In this document: positions 49,418-58,113 of the stretch, in pieces
Layout: every line of letters starts with the position of its first letter
Numbering within the stretch: position 1 is the stretch's first letter
NCBI GenBank assembly: GCA_016212855.1
Contig: JACRDP010000007.1
Location: 23,244 to 87,243, forward strand
Length of the DNA: 64,000 nt
Origin: Elusimicrobiota bacterium
Lineage (GTDB): Bacteria > Elusimicrobiota > Elusimicrobia > UBA1565 > UBA9628
Direction of reading: 5' to 3'
Position numbers and translations under genes: made by a program
The notes under the pieces: generated by a model
Databases searched by the model: none
Told to the model about the DNA's origin: nothing
What the model saw: only the letters and a program-made list of their open reading frames with translations

Positions 49418-50923
49418 CTAGACCTTGCGCGGGAAGAGCACGGGGCCCTTCTGGATGAGACCGGTGCTCTCCTTCTTGCCGGCGAGCACGTCCTCGGCGG
49501 TGAGCGGGACCGGGAACGCGCGAACGCCGAGCTGCATGTGGATCTTCGCCGCGGTCGACGGCATGAACGGGTCGAGCCAGCCGCCGACCAGGCGCAGGGA
49601 GCAGACGAGGTCGAAGAGGACGAGCTCGCATTGCTTCGGGTCGGTCTTGGCGAGCTTCCACGGCGCTTTCTCGTTGACGCGGGCGTTGAGCGAGCGAACC
49701 ACGTCCCAGATCGTGTCGAGCGCGCCGGAGAAGTCGAGCGCGGCCATCTTCTCGGAGATCTCGGGCGTCCGCTTGGCCACCGACGTCGTGTAAAAATCGA
49801 GATCGAGCGGCGGCTTGGTCGGGAGCCTGCCGCCGAGGAACTTGTCCACCATCTCGGAGACGCGCGAGACGAGGTTGCCGAGGTCGTTGGCGAGCTCGGC
49901 GTTGTAGCGCTTGGTCAAAGCGGCCTTGGAAAAGTCGCCGTCGTTGCCGAAAGGCATCTCGCGCAGGAGGAAGTAGCGCAGGGCGTCCACGCCGAACTCT
50001 TGGGTGATGTCGTAGGGGGAGATGAAATTACCCAGCGACTTCGACATCTTCTGACCCTCGATCGTCCACCAGCCGTGCGCGAACACCTGCTTGGGCAGCG
50101 GGAGGCCGGCGGACATCAGCATCGCGGGCCAGATCACGGCATGAAAACGGAAAATCTCCTTGCCGACGATGTGGACGTCGGCGGGCCACAGATCGGTCCC
50201 GGCGGTCGCCGACCAATAGTTGATCAGCGCGTCGAACCAGACGTAGATCGTGTGATCGGGGTCGCCGGGTACGGGGATGCCCCACTTCACCTTGGTGCGC
50301 GAGACCGAAATGTCCTCGAGGCCGCCCTCGACGAAGCGCAGGATTTCGTTCGCGCGGTGGGCGGGGGCGAGGAAGCCGGGGTTCGCCTTGTAGTGCGCGA
50401 GGAGGCGGGGCGCGTACTTCGAGAGCTTGAAGAAATACGTCTCCTCCGACAGCTTCTGCAGAGGCTTGCCGGAGTCGGGGCCGAGCAGGATGCCCTTGGG
50501 GCTTTTGATGGCGTCGCTTTCTTTGACGAAAGACTCGCTGACCACGTCGTAAAGCCCCTCGTACTTCCCTTTATAAACATCGCCGTTCTTCATGAGAATG
50601 GAGAACAGCTCCTGGACCTTGTCTTCGTGGCGCTTTTCGGTCGTGCGGATGTAATCGTCGGGCAAAATATCGAGGTGCTTCCAGAGTTCGCGGAACTGCG
50701 ACGATGTCATGTCGCAGAAATCGATCGTGTGTTTGCCCGCGGCCTTGGCCGCGTCCTCGATCTTCTGGCCGTGCTCGTCGGTGCCGGTCAGGAGGAAGGC
50801 GGCCCGGCCGCGGCCGCGCGTGAAGCGCGCGAGCACGTCGGCGGCGATGGTCGTGTAGGCGTGGCCGATGTGCGGCGCCGCGTTGATGTAGTAGATCGGG
50901 GTCGTGACGTAATAGGGCTTCAT
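49418..50923 (-). CDS. metG: methionyl-tRNA synthetase
   Basis: 501 residues from the ATG at 50923, giving the class I start [23 protein letters not shown] (HIGH motif). GTDEHGQKI, the KMSKS loop ([10 protein letters not shown]) and the anticodon-binding helical domain follow. The connective insert has no CxxC knuckle ([11 protein letters not shown] where zinc-binding forms have cysteines), and there is no C-terminal EMAP-type tRNA-binding domain, so it is the short, zinc-free form. It charges tRNA-Met. Four-base overlap with holB. The open frame continuing to 51700 is out of register with any gene and discarded. Confidence 0.95.
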   Translation of the reverse strand: MKPYYVTTPIYYINAAPHIGHAYTTIAADVLARFTRGRGRAAFLLTGTDEHGQKIEDAAKAAGKHTIDFCDMTSSQFRELWKHLDILPDDYIRTTEKRHEDKVQELFSILMKNGDVYKGKYEGLYDVVSESFVKESDAIKSPKGILLGPDSGKPLQKLSEETYFFKLSKYAPRLLAHYKANPGFLAPAHRANEILRFVEGGLEDISVSRTKVKWGIPVPGDPDHTIYVWFDALINYWSATAGTDLWPADVHIVGKEIFRFHAVIWPAMLMSAGLPLPKQVFAHGWWTIEGQKMSKSLGNFISPYDITQEFGVDALRYFLLREMPFGNDGDFSKAALTKRYNAELANDLGNLVSRVSEMVDKFLGGRLPTKPPLDLDFYTTSVAKRTPEISEKMAALDFSGALDTIWDVVRSLNARVNEKAPWKLAKTDPKQCELVLFDLVCSLRLVGGWLDPFMPSTAAKIHMQLGVRAFPVPLTAEDVLAGKKESTGLIQKGPVLFPRKV

Positions 50924-51852
50924 CGGGCGGATTCGGCCTCCAGGGCTGCCAGCGTCAGGATCAACTTCGGGTCCGCGTTGGCTCGCAGAGCGGCGCGCAG
51001 GCGGCCGAGTTCGCGCAGAGGCGGCTCGGCCTTGGCAAACGTGATCTCGCCCTCCAGATGGCCGCGGCGCAGTTCCTGGCCGAGAGCGTACAAAGCGCGC
51101 TCGACCTTCACGCGCGCGGCCGGCAGGTCCCGGGGCAAGCCGTCGGCGGCCGTGACCGCGGCGAGCGGGCCGCCGCCTTGCGGCAGGCCGTCGTCCTCGG
51201 TGAGCTCCAGAGCGCGCCCGGCGGAGCCGTCGGATAGAGCGGCCAAGGATTTGGCCCTTTTCGCCGCGACGCCCCGGCCCGTCAGGATTTTTTCGACGAC
51301 GGGCTCGGGCAGGGGACCGAACGGGACGGTGAAGCAGCGCGAGGAGATCGTGCGCGGCAGGCGCTCGCGCTGGGTCGCGCCGAGGATCCACAGCGTCTTG
51401 GGCTGGGGCTCCTCTAAAATCTTGAGCATCGCGTTGGCGGCGGACTCGTTGAGGCGCTGGGCGTCCGGGATCACGGCGATTTTCCAGCCGTCGAGCATGG
51501 ACTTGAAGCTCAGGTCCTTGAGGAGGTGGCGGATCGTGTCCACCTTCCAGATCTTCTGCTTCCCGGGCTCTTCCTCCTCGAGCGACGCTTGGTAGGCGGC
51601 GTCGACGATCACCGCGTCGGGATGCGTGCGCGAGTCGACCGCGCGGCAGTCGGCGCACTCGCCGCAGGAGGCTTCGCCGGTGAACGGCCGCTCGCGGCAC
51701 AGCAGGGCCTTGGCGAACTCGACGGCGGCCAGGGACTTGCCCACGCCCTCGGGGCCGACGAAAAGCATCGCGGAGGGAAGCCGCTCGGACGCGAGCAAGC
51801 CTTCCAGCGTCTTGACCGCGCGGCGCTGGCCGAGGATCTTGTCGAGACGCAT
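50920..51852 (-). CDS. holB: DNA polymerase III delta' subunit
   Basis: 310 residues from the ATG at 51852. AAA+ clamp-loader fold: Walker A GPEGVGKS near 35, a four-cysteine zinc site (C about 54, then CGECADC about 64-70), [30 protein letters not shown] and the SRC motif ISSRC near 165. Delta' has no ATPase activity of its own in most bacteria although Walker A is preserved here, as in some lineages. It helps load the sliding clamp. It overlaps metG by ATGA and follows a pilin gene by 25 bases. Confidence 0.88.
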   Translation of the reverse strand: MRLDKILGQRRAVKTLEGLLASERLPSAMLFVGPEGVGKSLAAVEFAKALLCRERPFTGEASCGECADCRAVDSRTHPDAVIVDAAYQASLEEEEPGKQKIWKVDTIRHLLKDLSFKSMLDGWKIAVIPDAQRLNESAANAMLKILEEPQPKTLWILGATQRERLPRTISSRCFTVPFGPLPEPVVEKILTGRGVAAKRAKSLAALSDGSAGRALELTEDDGLPQGGGPLAAVTAADGLPRDLPAARVKVERALYALGQELRRGHLEGEITFAKAEPPLRELGRLRAALRANADPKLILTLAALEAESAR

Positions 51853-51877
51853 TATCGTTTCCGCCGGCGAGGGCGGG

Positions 51878-52345
51878 TCAGTAGCCGTTCCACGCCGAAC
51901 CCTTGGTATCCGTATGGGTGCACATGATCCAGAGCTTACCCACGTTCCCATCGGTGGGGTAGTTCGTGGCGCCCTGGTAGCCCCAGCCCGTGCCGTCGTG
52001 GGCGAGGTCGTCGACCTGATGGCAGAACACCTCCGCGGTGGAGGCATGGTAGGGGCCGACCTCGATTCTCGGGATCGAGCTGGCGTACTTGGGGATCAGC
52101 GAGTTGAGCACGGACGAGTTCTGCTGCCAGACGTTCGTCGGGTAGAGGCCTTCCATCTCGCTGTAGTAGATGCTGAGCATCGAGCGCAGGCTTCCCAAGT
52201 TCCCCTTGGTCTGGCCCTCCTTGGATTTTCGCAGTAACTCGGCGAACTTGGGGAGAGCGATCGAGGCCAAAATGCCGATGATCGCGACGACGATCATCAA
52301 CTCGATCAGGGTGAAGCCGCGATTGCGGATGAGGAAGCGGCTCAA
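51878..52345 (-). CDS. type IV pilin-like protein (155 aa)
   Basis: Prepilin leader [10 protein letters not shown] cut before FTLIE (Glu at mature position 5), then the usual hydrophobic helix ([19 protein letters not shown]). The C-terminal domain is small, with one cysteine pair (FCHQ and IMCTH) that could form the D-loop disulfide. Major pilins and type II secretion GspG-like pseudopilins share this layout; the ending ([20 protein letters not shown]) leans toward GspG-like. It is oddly placed, between a lipoprotein gene and holB in a housekeeping string. ATGA overlap with the lipoprotein gene. Confidence 0.85.
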   Translation of the reverse strand: MSRFLIRNRGFTLIELMIVVAIIGILASIALPKFAELLRKSKEGQTKGNLGSLRSMLSIYYSEMEGLYPTNVWQQNSSVLNSLIPKYASSIPRIEVGPYHASTAEVFCHQVDDLAHDGTGWGYQGATNYPTDGNVGKLWIMCTHTDTKGSAWNGY

Positions 52346-52728
52346 CGCGCCTCCTCCCGCGCGGGCTCGGAGGCGGCTGCACCGGGAGCCCCGCCCGCGC
52401 CGACGGGCACGTCCTCAAGCATCACCGAGGTCTCGCCTTGCCGGCCCACTAGGACGATCATGATTCTTTGCGGATCGGTGAATTCGCTGAAGTACTTGAA
52501 GGCCCACTTGAAGCGCGGGTCGGTGGGCGGCACTTGGCCCTTCGCGAAGAAGTCGGTGCATTTGCCGTCCTTTTTGCCCTCGCCGCAGTAGCTCTCCATG
52601 ACCTGTCCCGCGAGGTACTCGGCCCTCGATTCGGTGATGTCCTTGGGCTTGGAACTGCAGGCGGACAGGCACAGGAGCGCGCCGAGCAGCGCCGCCGCTC
52701 GGCGGGGCTGCATTTTCAAAAGGTCCAT
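52342..52728 (-). CDS. small lipoprotein of unknown function (128 aa)
   Basis: Lipoprotein signal with lipobox LSAC (MQPRRAAALLGALLCLSACSS), so the mature protein is lipid-anchored at that cysteine. Then a compact domain with a second cysteine pair (YCGEGKKDGKC) and a Gly/Ala-rich tail. I start it at 52728 because TATAGT sits six bases upstream with TTGATA at -35; a second ATG at 52713 would also do. It overlaps the pilin start, so it may be a pilus- or secretion-associated lipoprotein. Confidence 0.65.
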   Translation of the reverse strand: MDLLKMQPRRAAALLGALLCLSACSSKPKDITESRAEYLAGQVMESYCGEGKKDGKCTDFFAKGQVPPTDPRFKWAFKYFSEFTDPQRIMIVLVGRQGETSVMLEDVPVGAGGAPGAAASEPAREEAR

Positions 52729-52734
52729 GGAGTT

Positions 52735-52763
52735 ACTATAGCCCGTTGGCTGGATGATATCAA
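52735..52763 (-). promoter_or_regulatory. promoter TTGATA-17-TATAGT, leaderless start
   Basis: -10 TATAGT (52735-52740) and -35 TTGATA (52758-52763) with a 17-base spacer; the -10 ends six bases before the ATG at 52728. The best-matching leaderless promoter in the window; it gives the lipoprotein-pilin-holB-metG group its own start inside the tmk string. Confidence 0.7.
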
Positions 52764-52772
52764 TAGTCGAAA

Positions 52773-53411
52773 TCATCGGACCTCGTCGGCGCGCTGCAGT
52801 TTCCTGCCGACGAGGGTGAGGATCTTGGATTGCAGGACGTCGGCGGGAAGCCGGCCGTCGAGCACGACCGCGCGGGAATCCGCCGTGGCGGCCTTCAGGT
52901 AGCCTTGGCGGACCTTGGTCCGGAACGCGACGTTCTCGCGCTCGAGCCGGTCGAGATCCCGGCCCTGGTCGCGCGTGTCGAATTCATCGACGGGGATGTC
53001 GAGCAGGATCGTGAGGTCCGGCCGCAGTCCGCTCGTGGCGATCTTGTTGAGGGCCGTGGTCGTCTTGAGCCCGAGGCCTCGGGCCTCGCCTTGATACGCG
53101 TCGGTCGACATCGTGAAGCGCTCGGAGATGACGACCTTGCCGTCCTTCAGCGCGGGGAGGATCTTTTCATTCGTATGCTGGGCCCGGGACGCTTCATAAA
53201 GGAACAACTCCGCCAGGGGATCGATCGTCAGGGCGGGATCGAGCAGGACCTTGCGCACGCCTTCGGCGACGGAGGTCCCGCCGGGCTCCCGGGTGTGGAG
53301 GACCTTCAGGCCGCGGCCTTTCAGCGCGTCGGCGAGCAGGCGGGCCTGGGTGGATTTCCCGGATTTGTCGGGCCCTTCGAGGACGATGAACAGGCCTTTG
53401 GCGCGGGGCAT
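52773..53411 (-). CDS. tmk: thymidylate kinase
   Basis: 212 residues. P-loop LEGPDKSGKST (usual form EGxDGAGKST, so the loop is slightly changed), TREPGGTSVAEGVR, the DR-type segment ISERFTMSTDAYQG and the lid region DTRDQGRDLDRLE. It phosphorylates dTMP to dTDP, following ThyX. The start MPRAKG at 53411 is chosen over MTFMP at 53420 because TAGAAT lies seven bases before it and overlaps the alternative. Forty-four bases separate it from the next gene. Confidence 0.9.
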   Translation of the reverse strand: MPRAKGLFIVLEGPDKSGKSTQARLLADALKGRGLKVLHTREPGGTSVAEGVRKVLLDPALTIDPLAELFLYEASRAQHTNEKILPALKDGKVVISERFTMSTDAYQGEARGLGLKTTTALNKIATSGLRPDLTILLDIPVDEFDTRDQGRDLDRLERENVAFRTKVRQGYLKAATADSRAVVLDGRLPADVLQSKILTLVGRKLQRADEVR

Positions 53412-53418
53412 GAAGGTC

Positions 53419-53424
53419 ATTCTA
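53419..53424 (-). promoter_or_regulatory. -10 element (TAGAAT), near-leaderless start of tmk
   Basis: TAGAAT ends seven bases before the ATG at 53411. Confidence 0.4.
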
Positions 53425-53464
53425 ACAAATCCACCCTCTGTCGCAGTCGGTTGGCGACAATTGG

Positions 53465-53470
53465 TAAAGT
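53465..53470 (+). promoter_or_regulatory. -10 element (TAAAGT), leaderless start
   Basis: TAAAGT ends six bases before the ATG at 53477; no convincing -35. Confidence 0.35.
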
Positions 53471-53476
53471 TCGTCA

Positions 53477-56275
53477 ATGAGTCCGACTTGGCGTTTTCGG
53501 CTATTGAAGGCGTGCGCGTTTTTTTCCGGAGCGGCGGCGCTCGTCTACGAGATGATGTGGACGCGGCGTTTGACGGCCGTATTCGGTCATGCGGCTTTTG
53601 CGCTTGCTTCGGTGTCGGGCGCGTTCATGGTCGGGCTGGCCGTGGGCGCGGTCGCGTCGCGATTCGTTCCCGGCCACGTTCCGCGCCTGCGGGCCTATTC
53701 CCGGGTTGAAGCCGCGATCGCCGTCGCCGGTTTATTCTCTCCCTTGGCGTTGGCGGGAACCGAGCGTGTGATGTCTTCTTTACTGTGGCCTCTGTTCCCC
53801 CACGGAGGGAGCGAACCTGCCTGGTTTCCGGTATTCGTTGTCGTACTTCTTTTGCCCTCGGCGTTGATGGGGGCGGCTTTGCCGCTGTTGGCGGAGGGCT
53901 CCGAGAAGCGGGATGGATTCGCGGGTCTATACGGTTGGAATCTCCTCGGCGCGGCGTCCGGCTGTGCGGCGGCGGGGCTGTTTTTGCCGGTGATCTTGGG
54001 CGTGTTCGGCGCTACCTGCCTCGCGGTCGGCCTGAGCCTCGCTTGCGCGGGACTAGCCCATGCTCTTTCTCCATCGATCCAGAGCTTGTCTCCCGTGTCG
54101 GACGCGCTTGCGGGGCCGCTGCCGCCTTCGCGAAAATTTCGGGTTCTGCTTGCTTCGATGATCGCTTTCGCCGTCGGGGCCTTGGGTATGGCCGGCCAGC
54201 CGCTCTGGTTGCGCTCGGTCCAGATGCTGCTGGGCTCAGCGACTCAGACGACGGCCCTGTTGTTGACGGCTGTGCTGGCGGGGTCGGCTCTCGGCGGACT
54301 GCTCCAGGGGCGGCTGCGCTCGAAGTATTGGGAGGCGGGGCTGGCGGCGTTCGTCGTCTTCACTGCCGCGCAAGTGTGGCTGTTCGAGCGGGAGTTTTTC
54401 TGGATCGCGAAAGGGTTTTTTCTTTCCGAGCGGCCGTTGTGGGCGCGGGAGTCCGGGCAGTTCGCGGCGTGCCTTCTCGTTGCGGCGCCGCCGGCGGCGG
54501 CCCTGACCTGGGCGTTCACGGCTCTTCGGGAGGATTTTGAAGACGCGAGCGTCGACGGCTTGCTTGCGGCTGATTGCGCGGGCGGGGCCATCGGCGCTTT
54601 CACGGGCGCCTTCCTGCTTCTGCCGATGATGGGGTTGCGGACGGGCCTGGTCGCGCTCGCGGCGGCCGCAGTCGTCCTTTCGATGGCGGCGTTCGTTCGA
54701 TCGCCGCGCCGTCTCGCTTTTTGCGCGCTGGCCGCTGTGGGGCTGTGGTCGGCGCGGAGCGCGGCCGCGTGGGACCCGGCGGTCCTGTCGAGCGGGCCCT
54801 TTCTCTATGCGGCCCAGTACGCGCCGGCAAAGAATCCTCGAGAGTTCAAAAATGCGGTCGATGCGGCGGCCGTGCTGTATCATGCCGACGGGCTGTCCGC
54901 GACGGTGACGGTGAGGCAGAATCAGGCGGGCCAGCGCTCGCTTCAGCTCAACGGCAAGACGGACGCTTCGACGGGCTCCGATTCCTTGTCCCAGTCCTTG
55001 ATGTCCTGGCTTCCCCTGGCGCTGCGCCCTGACGCCGGGCGGGTGGCCGTCGTCGGGCTCGGCAGCGGGATGACCGCGGCGGCGGCCGGCTCGTCGAGCC
55101 GGGTCGAAAGCCTGGATGTCATCGAGATCGAGCCGCGGGTGGCCGAGGCGTCCCGCTATTTTGACCGGCAAACTCACGACGTCCTTTCCGATAAGCGCGT
55201 GAATCTTGTTTTTACGGACGCGCGGCATTTCTTCGCGACGCGGCCCGGCGCTTATGACGTCGTGATCGGGGAGCCGTCGAACCCTTGGTTTTCCGGCTCG
55301 GCGGGGTTTTACACCCGGGAGAGCCTGGCCGCCGTGCGCGAGAGGCTGACGCGCGACGGGGTGTTCGCGCTTTGGTTCCACGCGTACAGCATGGATCCGG
55401 CGACCTTCAAGATGGTCATGGCGACTTTCGCGGGAGTGTTTCCGCGTGTGATGCTCATGCGCGGCGGCGTCACGGCCGATTATGTCCTCATCGGCACAGC
55501 CGGTTCCTGGCGGACGAGCGAGGCCGATTGGAAGGCGTTGCTGGCGGCCTCTCCGGCGCTCAAGCGCGAACTCGTCCGTTACGGCGTGGACTCGTTTGAC
55601 GCCTTGCTGGGAGGAGCGTTCGTGCTCGACGACGCGGAGTTCCGGTCTTTCTCCGCGGGCGCCCCCATCCACACCGAGAATCGTCCCGCGCTGGAGTTCG
55701 CCGCCCAGAACGCTCTCTATCGGCGCGATGATCTTGAGATATACAAAGAACTTGAGACGGCCCGGAAAGCCCAGTGGCCGGCGCTTTTGCCGCTTGTCGT
55801 CGGCCGGCAGGCGCAGAGCGCTCGTGAGGGCCGGATCGGGGCGGCGGCGACGACCTTTAAAGACAACGTGCGCGCTCTGGGCTTGTTGACGGCCGCCGAA
55901 AAAGGCCTGCCGAACGACCCTCGCGTGGCCACGGACTTGGCGCGATTGCTGCTGCGCGGCGGGCTTCCGGATGAGGCCGAGAAGCGTCTTCTGAGGATCG
56001 CTGCGGCGCATCCCCGCTATGCGCCGGCATTGTTCCATCTCGCCGACTACTACGCGTTTATCCGCGGGGAGGAGGAGCGGGCTCTGGAGTGGGCGCGGCG
56101 CGGGGTGCGCGCCGACCCGGGCGACCCGCGCGGCGCGATCAGCGCCGCGACCTTGCTGATGCGCCGGTCCATGAACGCGGAGGCTCGCCGCGTTCTCGAC
56201 GACGCGCTTCGCGCGGGGCGCGCTGATCCCGAAACAAGGACAGAATTGACGGCGCGGCTCAGGCTGCTTCGTTGA
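53477..56275 (+). CDS. membrane protein with spermidine-synthase-like and TPR-like domains (932 aa)
   Basis: About 12-14 membrane helices over residues 10-430, starting FSGAAALVYEMMWTRRL, a usual opening of fused polyamine-synthase-like membrane proteins. A Rossmann domain (about 495-720) follows: VAVVGLGSGMTAAAA, SLDVIEIEPRVAEASRYF, NLVFTDARHFF and VVIGEPSNPWFSG, the last replacing the DSTDP-like catalytic motif of true spermidine synthases. The final 150 residues are TPR-like helices (GLPNDPRVATDLARLLLRGG). Homologues are widespread but uncharacterised; aminopropyl transfer is not assured. Confidence 0.75.
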   Translation: MSPTWRFRLLKACAFFSGAAALVYEMMWTRRLTAVFGHAAFALASVSGAFMVGLAVGAVASRFVPGHVPRLRAYSRVEAAIAVAGLFSPLALAGTERVMSSLLWPLFPHGGSEPAWFPVFVVVLLLPSALMGAALPLLAEGSEKRDGFAGLYGWNLLGAASGCAAAGLFLPVILGVFGATCLAVGLSLACAGLAHALSPSIQSLSPVSDALAGPLPPSRKFRVLLASMIAFAVGALGMAGQPLWLRSVQMLLGSATQTTALLLTAVLAGSALGGLLQGRLRSKYWEAGLAAFVVFTAAQVWLFEREFFWIAKGFFLSERPLWARESGQFAACLLVAAPPAAALTWAFTALREDFEDASVDGLLAADCAGGAIGAFTGAFLLLPMMGLRTGLVALAAAAVVLSMAAFVRSPRRLAFCALAAVGLWSARSAAAWDPAVLSSGPFLYAAQYAPAKNPREFKNAVDAAAVLYHADGLSATVTVRQNQAGQRSLQLNGKTDASTGSDSLSQSLMSWLPLALRPDAGRVAVVGLGSGMTAAAAGSSSRVESLDVIEIEPRVAEASRYFDRQTHDVLSDKRVNLVFTDARHFFATRPGAYDVVIGEPSNPWFSGSAGFYTRESLAAVRERLTRDGVFALWFHAYSMDPATFKMVMATFAGVFPRVMLMRGGVTADYVLIGTAGSWRTSEADWKALLAASPALKRELVRYGVDSFDALLGGAFVLDDAEFRSFSAGAPIHTENRPALEFAAQNALYRRDDLEIYKELETARKAQWPALLPLVVGRQAQSAREGRIGAAATTFKDNVRALGLLTAAEKGLPNDPRVATDLARLLLRGGLPDEAEKRLLRIAAAHPRYAPALFHLADYYAFIRGEEERALEWARRGVRADPGDPRGAISAATLLMRRSMNAEARRVLDDALRAGRADPETRTELTARLRLLR

Positions 56276-56284
56276 CGCGCGGCG

Positions 56285-57613
56285 TCACGGCCAACTGGAG
56301 AGGGTTTCGTTCCACGAAACGCGGCGCAAGGAGCTTTTGGTGTATTTGACGTTGCCCGCGACGGCGGGATCGAAGTATATGATCATGGTGCTGATCGAGG
56401 TCCCTCCCGGGCCGATCTGGAACTGGCCCACGTTCGAGTTCACGCCGCCGTTGCAGTCGAAGGAATTGGCGTACAGGAAGCCGTGAAAGGACATCCCTGT
56501 ATTTGTCGCGCCGTCGAAAGCCACGGTCGGGATGCTGTAGGTGGGTTGCGCCGTATTATAGCCGCCGTCTCCGGGATACTGATTAGTCGCGGCGGCATCC
56601 GGCGTCGTCGGGGTAGTCACGGTTCCCGCCGTGTATTGTTTCCAGGCGTCGGTCGGCACGCTGACGACGTACGGGTTGGCTCCGGTGTTGTGGATGTGAA
56701 TGTTGGATGAGTAGACGAGAAGCCCCTCGACGTGCATGTAGCCGGAGCCGTCGAGCTTGGCTTTATCCAACTCGATGAAGATCACGCAGGTCGTGCAATT
56801 GAGCGTGTAATTCTTGAATTTGACTTCCGCGCCGCCGGCCTTCGTTCCGCCGTCGAAATAGCCGGTGCCGCGATAGGTGACGGTCTGGCTTCCGTGGCTG
56901 CCGCCTCCCACGAGCGCGGGGTCCGTGATGATGGACGCCTTCGCCTTCTCGCGGTAGTACGCGAAGTCGATGATCGGCGGCGAGGTCAGGCCCGCGTCGT
57001 AGGCGGAGTAGCCCTTGGTCGAGTCGGCGTTGGGCGGGGTGGGGCTCGAGTCGAAAGGCGATATCGCCCCCTTTGAGACCTTCTGAGGATGATAGACGCT
57101 GCCGCCGAGGGTGATACTGGTGTAGGAGGTCACCTGGCCCCAATACACCGTGAAAGTTGTGGGATAATCCACGCTGCCCTGGGCCACGAAGCCGCTGAGC
57201 AGAAGCGTGCCTGAATAGATGGCCTGGATGGTGCGGATTTCGCCGGACATCGCATCCCGGCCCTTCGTCGTGACCGTCACCTCGTCTGCGGCGGGACCGG
57301 AAGAATATTTTACCGTGTATGCTCCGCCCGGCAAGTCGGTGTACTGGACGTCGCCATTGTAGCCCGCCTGGGCCGTCGCGCTCAGGGCGTTCGACCAGTT
57401 GGCGGAGGATAGCACCAGATGCCAGATCGCGCGGTCCTGCCCGGCCTCGGCCAGGTGGTAAGCGGAGGTCGACTTGCCTTGCTTGACCGTCCACTTAGCC
57501 TCGGTTTGAACATAGGAAACCAGCAACGGCACCATGATCAGCGCCACCAGCATAAGCATGACGGCGACGGCGAGGGTCTGTCCTTTCTGGGAGCGTAGAT
57601 GTTGAAAGTTCAT
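56285..57613 (-). CDS. PilX-like minor pilin/pilus assembly protein (442 aa)
   Basis: Starts with a prepilin-like segment: KGQTLAVAVMLMLVALIMV after ten residues, cut site G|Q without the usual Glu-5, then SYVQTEAKW and YHLAEAGQDRAIWHL, the AEAG signature of the PilX family. The remainder is a beta-rich, Gly/Thr/Ser-rich domain with one close cysteine pair (LNCTTCVIF near 275). Last gene of the minor-pilin operon, ATGA overlap with 57610-58113. Its end faces the polyamine-synthase-like gene ten bases away. Confidence 0.7.
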   Translation of the reverse strand: MNFQHLRSQKGQTLAVAVMLMLVALIMVPLLVSYVQTEAKWTVKQGKSTSAYHLAEAGQDRAIWHLVLSSANWSNALSATAQAGYNGDVQYTDLPGGAYTVKYSSGPAADEVTVTTKGRDAMSGEIRTIQAIYSGTLLLSGFVAQGSVDYPTTFTVYWGQVTSYTSITLGGSVYHPQKVSKGAISPFDSSPTPPNADSTKGYSAYDAGLTSPPIIDFAYYREKAKASIITDPALVGGGSHGSQTVTYRGTGYFDGGTKAGGAEVKFKNYTLNCTTCVIFIELDKAKLDGSGYMHVEGLLVYSSNIHIHNTGANPYVVSVPTDAWKQYTAGTVTTPTTPDAAATNQYPGDGGYNTAQPTYSIPTVAFDGATNTGMSFHGFLYANSFDCNGGVNSNVGQFQIGPGGTSISTMIIYFDPAVAGNVKYTKSSLRRVSWNETLSSWP

Positions 57614-58113
57614 GGGTTCATGACCCTCACCTTGGTGATCGCCATCTGCAGCGCGGCGGTGCGTCCGGAGTAAGTGGCTTTTTCCAGCGTCACGGAAATG
57701 GCCATGACCGTCCGGGTATCCGTCTGAGGATAGGTAAACGCGACATAGCTGATGTTTTTGCTGAGGGTCGTCGAGCCGTTTCCGACGACCTGGATGAGCG
57801 AGCGGCCGGACTGCTTGTAAGTGACGCTGCGCCCGTCGATCGTCGTGAACGAGATTTTCGAGTAGGGCGGCTGTCCCGTGTCCTGGGAGATGGACACGGT
57901 GTCGGCCGAAGCCTGGCGTATCGTGCGGTTCATGTTCTCCAGCATCGCGCGCAGTTCGCGCTGGACTTCGGTGCGGGCGGTGCTCTGCGTATAGAATTGA
58001 AATATGCCGGTGAACAGCCGGGGTCCCACCGCGAAGATGACGCCCAGGATGGCGACGACGAGCATCATCTCGATCAAGGTGTAGCCTGCGCGCGACCCTG
58101 TCGGCCTCACCAT
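57610..58113 (-). CDS. minor prepilin (PilW/GspJ-like, 167 aa)
   Basis: Prepilin leader MVRPTGSRAG cut before YTLIE (Glu at mature position 5), hydrophobic helix MMLVVAILGVIFAVGPRLF, then a helix (RTEVQRELRAMLENMNRTIRQ) and a beta domain (KISFTTIDGRSVTYKQSGR). This helix-then-sheet plan fits PilW/GspJ-type minor pilins, which cap or prime the pilus. Seven-base overlap with the multidomain prepilin before and four with the PilX-like gene after. Confidence 0.8.
   Translation of the reverse strand: MVRPTGSRAGYTLIEMMLVVAILGVIFAVGPRLFTGIFQFYTQSTARTEVQRELRAMLENMNRTIRQASADTVSISQDTGQPPYSKISFTTIDGRSVTYKQSGRSLIQVVGNGSTTLSKNISYVAFTYPQTDTRTVMAISVTLEKATYSGRTAALQMAITKVRVMNP

Noticed and set aside
49166..51595. 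Plus-strand open frame of about 810 codons opposite metG and holB
   Set aside because: Antisense shadow of two housekeeping genes with recognised motifs.
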